From contig JAHOYW010000055.1 in assembly GCA_019038735.1 (NCBI GenBank), forward strand, positions 1 to 7,583: DNA of 7,583 nucleotides. Direction: 5' to 3'. Source of the DNA: Victivallales bacterium (GTDB lineage Bacteria > Verrucomicrobiota > Lentisphaeria > Victivallales > Victivallaceae). This document shows, one piece after another, positions 5,202 through 7,583 of this stretch. Both the position numbers and the translations under genes were made by a program. The notes under the pieces were generated by a model. It searched no databases. It was not told the DNA's origin and was given only the letters and a program-made list of their open reading frames with translations. Positions within the stretch are counted from its first letter, which is position 1, and each line of letters starts with the position of its first letter.

Positions 5202-7157
5202 ATGTTTAGAATAGGAACTAGATTTATTTTAATGTTTGCTGCTGTTTTGTTTTTGACTTCATGTGCATCAAGTAAAAGAATGATGAGATTATCTCCATTC
5301 GCGTCAAAAAATCCTAAAAAAGTGAGCTATGATGAAAGTCATGTGAATCTTTGGCCTCTTTTCTATAATAAAGGTAATTTTAACTCAGCTCTCTGGCCGC
5401 TTGTTGACAACGATGCTAAAGGATTCGCGGTACGACCTTTATATAATCAGGATGGCAATGAATATTCTGTTTTATTTCCTCTTTGTGCATGGAATCCAGT
5501 TAATGGAGATGGCTGGGCTTTCAATACTTATTGGGAGAAAAACTATTTTGGCAGTTTCCCTTTGTTTCATTTGGGAGATAAAAAGAAATTTAATTATATA
5601 TTACCTGTATGGTGGGATAATGATTGGGAAAGCTTCGGGACTCTTGGAATGTTGTTTTCTCCAAAAATGAATTTTGTTGGTCCATTATGGTTTGAAAAAG
5701 GCGAATCTTTAGAAGGTGGGATATTCCCGGTATTTTTTCAAGAATCCAAACAGGGGTATCTCTTTCCTCTTTATAATTATGAAAAATGTGGAAATGAATT
5801 TTACTTGAACTTTATGCTTGGAGCTTTGGGCAGATTTGCTTATGCTCCTGATGAATCTCATTATCGTTTGTTGAATGGCTTTTATGTGAATGAAAATGAA
5901 AACAACTACCAAGGGTTCATTCCTCTTTATTATTATGAACAGGAAGAGAATCAAAAGTTATTAATAACTCCACTGGGCGGTAGAGGGTGGAATACTAAAA
6001 CCGGAGAAAATTCATTAGTTAATATTCTTGGTCCTTTATATATTAAGACCCAAAATAAAAAACAAAAAACACAATTTGAAGCTTTTTGCTGGCCATTATA
6101 TTTTCACTCAAAATCCCAATATGAAACCAATTTGGGAAGCTTTCCGTTATTTTGGTATCGTAGCGATAGCTTTTTGAATATTCTTGGTCCATTGTTCCAC
6201 AAAACAGATGATTCTTACTCTATACTTTTGGATTTATTTTTCTACTCAAACTCTTCGAGTAAAACAAAATACGGTAGTTTCCCATTGTTTTGGTATGAAA
6301 AAAGTAAAAAAAATGGCGTTTTTAATATCCTCGGTCTACTTTGGGATTACAGGTGGAATCGTAGAGATTGGGCGGTAAAAACTCTCTTGCCGCTTTTATG
6401 GTTTGAAAAAAATTATAATAATAAACATATTCTTCCAGGTACGCCTCGTTTTCCATATAGAATTAGCCTTAAGCGCAGAAAGCCTCGCACCCGTATATTG
6501 AAAGAAAAATTTGTCTTTAATTATTTACTTTTCTGGGAAAGTAGCAAGAAAAAATATACTGTATGGAAAACTGAATTTAATCAGGAAAAACTAAATGAAA
6601 TAAGTAATAATCTGCAAAAATTAAACTGGCTTAATCGAAATGTAAAAAGATATAAAAGAAGACTTAAGAAAGAGAAAAAATATATTGGAAGAGCGCAAAA
6701 ACGCCTCCAGAAAGAGATTGAAAAACGACAAAAAAACATTCAAAAACTTGCAGTTTTACTTAGAACGTTCAACATTCCTGTTTTGGATTTAACTGATGCT
6801 GAAAATATTAAGAAAACTACATCTATGATGTTTGAAAAATATTGTACTACTGCAAAATCAGAGCATATTTCGATTCCATTTTTATATACTTATGATGAGT
6901 TTAGAGGCGACTCCAAATGGAATATATTATGGTTCTTAGCAAATGGGAAAAAGCAGAAAAAGTATGAAAAGATCAGCATTTTGCGATATTTGTATCGTTA
7001 TGAAAAATCAGGGGATGTCAGCAGTCGAATAATATTCCCGTTTATGACTTACAAGACAGCACCGGAAAAATCAAAATTCTCATTTCTCTGGCGTGTATTC
7101 AGTTATAAACGTGAAAATAAGAAAGTCTCAGGACATATTTTCTTTATTCCATTTTAG
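5202..7157 (+). CDS. Large repeat-rich lipoprotein of unknown function
   Basis: I do not recognise this 651-residue protein. It begins with a lipoprotein signal peptide: basic MFRIGTR, a hydrophobic stretch (8-17), then lipobox LTSC (18-21). C21 would be lipidated, and Ala at the next position favours the outer membrane. Residues 50-400 hold about 17 'aromatic-Pro-Leu' motifs such as WPLF (51), RPLY (79), FPLF (119), FPLYNY (188), IPLYYY (240) and WPLYF (297). The clearest repeats are GSFPLFWY at 312-319 and 358-365 (46-residue period) and NILGPL/NILGLL at 274, 326 and 375. The pattern suggests short beta strands. Residues 460-520 are a highly basic predicted coiled coil. The C-terminus (555-651) returns to IPF, FPF and FIPF motifs. 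ATG 5202 is preferred over an in-frame TTG at 5187 because AGGAG lies seven bases before the ATG and would be inside the longer reading. Confidence 0.85.
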   Translation: MFRIGTRFILMFAAVLFLTSCASSKRMMRLSPFASKNPKKVSYDESHVNLWPLFYNKGNFNSALWPLVDNDAKGFAVRPLYNQDGNEYSVLFPLCAWNPVNGDGWAFNTYWEKNYFGSFPLFHLGDKKKFNYILPVWWDNDWESFGTLGMLFSPKMNFVGPLWFEKGESLEGGIFPVFFQESKQGYLFPLYNYEKCGNEFYLNFMLGALGRFAYAPDESHYRLLNGFYVNENENNYQGFIPLYYYEQEENQKLLITPLGGRGWNTKTGENSLVNILGPLYIKTQNKKQKTQFEAFCWPLYFHSKSQYETNLGSFPLFWYRSDSFLNILGPLFHKTDDSYSILLDLFFYSNSSSKTKYGSFPLFWYEKSKKNGVFNILGLLWDYRWNRRDWAVKTLLPLLWFEKNYNNKHILPGTPRFPYRISLKRRKPRTRILKEKFVFNYLLFWESSKKKYTVWKTEFNQEKLNEISNNLQKLNWLNRNVKRYKRRLKKEKKYIGRAQKRLQKEIEKRQKNIQKLAVLLRTFNIPVLDLTDAENIKKTTSMMFEKYCTTAKSEHISIPFLYTYDEFRGDSKWNILWFLANGKKQKKYEKISILRYLYRYEKSGDVSSRIIFPFMTYKTAPEKSKFSFLWRVFSYKRENKKVSGHIFFIPF

Positions 7158-7204
7158 AGGATAGAACTTATGTTATTTTGGATAAGAAATAAGTGTTATC
7201 CGCG

Positions 7205-7228
7205 GCTCGACGGAGTCTCGCCCTCCAG
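7205..7228. repeat. GC-rich intergenic element, possible repeat
   Basis: A GC-rich block, read on the minus strand as CTGGAGGGCGAGACTCCG and then TCGAGCC, interrupts AT-rich sequence 48 bp after the lipoprotein stop. It resembles, from memory, short interspersed repeats of PVC-group genomes, but there is no second copy in the window to confirm this. A 20-codon reading frame runs through it (ATG at about 7169), but it has no ribosome site and is not called. Confidence 0.3.
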
Positions 7229-7275
7229 TTGAAATATTAAAATCAGATTGGATTCTGCGCGCAGCGCTTTGGAGT

Positions 7276-7297
7276 GCGGTGCCCCTGCACCGCTTTT
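7276..7297 (+). terminator. Hairpin with T-tract, probable terminator of the lipoprotein gene
   Basis: GCGGTGC (7276-7282), loop CCCT, and GCACCGC (7287-7293) make a perfect seven-pair GC stem followed by TTTT (7294-7297). It lies about 120 bp after the lipoprotein stop and is the first strong plus-strand terminator-like structure there. It may also be one of the interspersed palindromic repeats. A separate 10-bp palindrome, CTGCGCGCAG, lies just upstream at 7255-7264. Confidence 0.55.
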
Positions 7298-7331
7298 CAA
7301 TTTGTGAGACTTAGTTTAAAAGTAGCATTGA

Positions 7332-7361
7332 AAAAGCCCGCCTAAAGGCGGAACTACAAAC
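7332..7361 (-). repeat. 30-bp repeat, right copy of a perfect inverted pair; possible pyrG terminator
   Basis: Exact reverse complement of 5002-5031. On the minus strand it reads TCCGCC, TTTA, GGCGGG (7352-7337, with a T-G closing pair), then C and five T residues. It therefore looks like an intrinsic terminator for the minus-strand CTP synthase gene, whose stop is about 145 bp upstream. Confidence 0.8.
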
Positions 7362-7497
7362 GAGATTGTGATAGCTCGAACGCTCGCATCTTTTAAAAAT
7401 TGCGCTGGCGACCAACGCTTTCGCCTGGACTGTTGCCTTTCGCTTCGCTCAGGCTCATTGCTTCGCAAAGTGGACTACGGACTGCGGTCAAGCAGTT
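7362..7497. other. GC-rich intergenic stretch after pyrG
   Basis: No gene is called here. From about 7400 to 7490 base composition is much richer in GC than the rest of the window. A hairpin GGCGA/TCGCC (7407-7411 with 7421-7425) and two direct copies of GCTTCGC (7442-7448 and 7470-7476) are visible. A plus-strand reading frame from 7400 crosses both this stretch and the antisense of pyrG, and looks spurious. The region may be a degenerate interspersed repeat. Confidence 0.45.
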
Positions 7498-7583
7498 TTA
7501 TTTATTTAGGGCTGCTTTTATAAAATCGTTGAATAATGGATGCGGGGTCAATGGTCGAGACTTGAATTCGGGGTGGAACTGAC
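7498..7583 (-). CDS. pyrG: CTP synthase, C-terminal end (gene continues beyond the window)
   Basis: CTP synthase makes CTP from UTP, ATP and glutamine in the cytoplasm. Only the last 27 complete codons are present (7581 to 7501), followed by a TAA at 7500-7498. They read QFHPEFKSRPLTP, then HPLFNDFIKAALNK. The HPE triplet holds the His and Glu of the class I glutamine amidotransferase triad (His515 and Glu517 in E. coli numbering). FHPEFKSRP followed by PHPLF is characteristic of PyrG and differs from GuaA, CarA or PabA endings. The C-terminus is short, without the longer tail of the E. coli enzyme. The gene converges on the lipoprotein gene. Confidence 0.88.
   Translation of the reverse strand, partial: QFHPEFKSRPLTPHPLFNDFIKAALNK

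Noticed and set aside
5187..5204. TTG start at 5187 for the lipoprotein, adding five residues
   Set aside because: AGGAG at 5190-5194 is well placed for the ATG at 5202 and would itself be translated in the longer version.
7169..7231. 20-codon reading frame after the lipoprotein (MLFWIRNK...)
   Set aside because: No ribosome site, and it runs into a GC-rich block; probably chance.
7400..7582. Plus-strand open frame to the right edge
   Set aside because: It is antisense to the recognisable pyrG end and reads through GC-rich hairpin sequence, with no ribosome site seen.

Overview
The window is an AT-rich bacterial chromosome segment carrying mostly housekeeping genes. Three traits suggest a Gram-negative member of the PVC group, possibly Lentisphaerota-like: a HisA of the eukaryotic HIS6 type, a zinc-ribbon L28 with the longer 'RKGLAKKDGGIG' segment, and a large repeat-rich lipoprotein with an outer-membrane-type sorting residue. 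This placement is an inference from recalled family traits and was not tested.

Layout from left to right. Bases 1-220 hold the possible 3' end of an unrecognised plus-strand gene, and 221-499 hold no clear gene. A minus-strand pair, ppiB then hisA (1740 to 500), overlaps at TAATG and is probably translationally coupled. On the plus strand, a promoter with a perfect TATAAT drives tRNA-Lys(TTT) and probably the adjacent rpmB, which ends at a strong intrinsic terminator. A second good promoter (TTGACT, 17 bp, TATATT) precedes a Ste24-type M48 membrane protease (2492-3742). That gene converges with dinB (DNA polymerase IV, minus strand), leaving only 5 bp between the stop codons. Upstream of dinB, 4831-5201 is packed with hairpin repeats. 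It is followed by a 651-residue lipoprotein (5202-7157) of unknown function with many Pro-Leu/aromatic repeats. Bases 7158-7497 again hold GC-rich hairpin repeats. The right edge carries the C-terminal 27 codons of a minus-strand CTP synthase (pyrG), recognised from its QFHPEFKSRP motif.

The genes do not form one pathway. They cover histidine synthesis and protein folding (hisA, ppiB), translation (tRNA-Lys, rpmB), membrane proteolysis (Ste24), translesion synthesis (dinB), an envelope lipoprotein, and pyrimidine nucleotide synthesis (pyrG).

The least ordinary parts are the lipoprotein and the repeats around it. A perfect 30-bp inverted repeat (5002-5031 and 7332-7361) brackets the lipoprotein gene. 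A second repeat type occurs twice in front of dinB with different stems but a conserved loop and tail. One copy supplies dinB's Shine-Dalgarno sequence inside a hairpin stem. I did not find a convincing new defence or mobile system.
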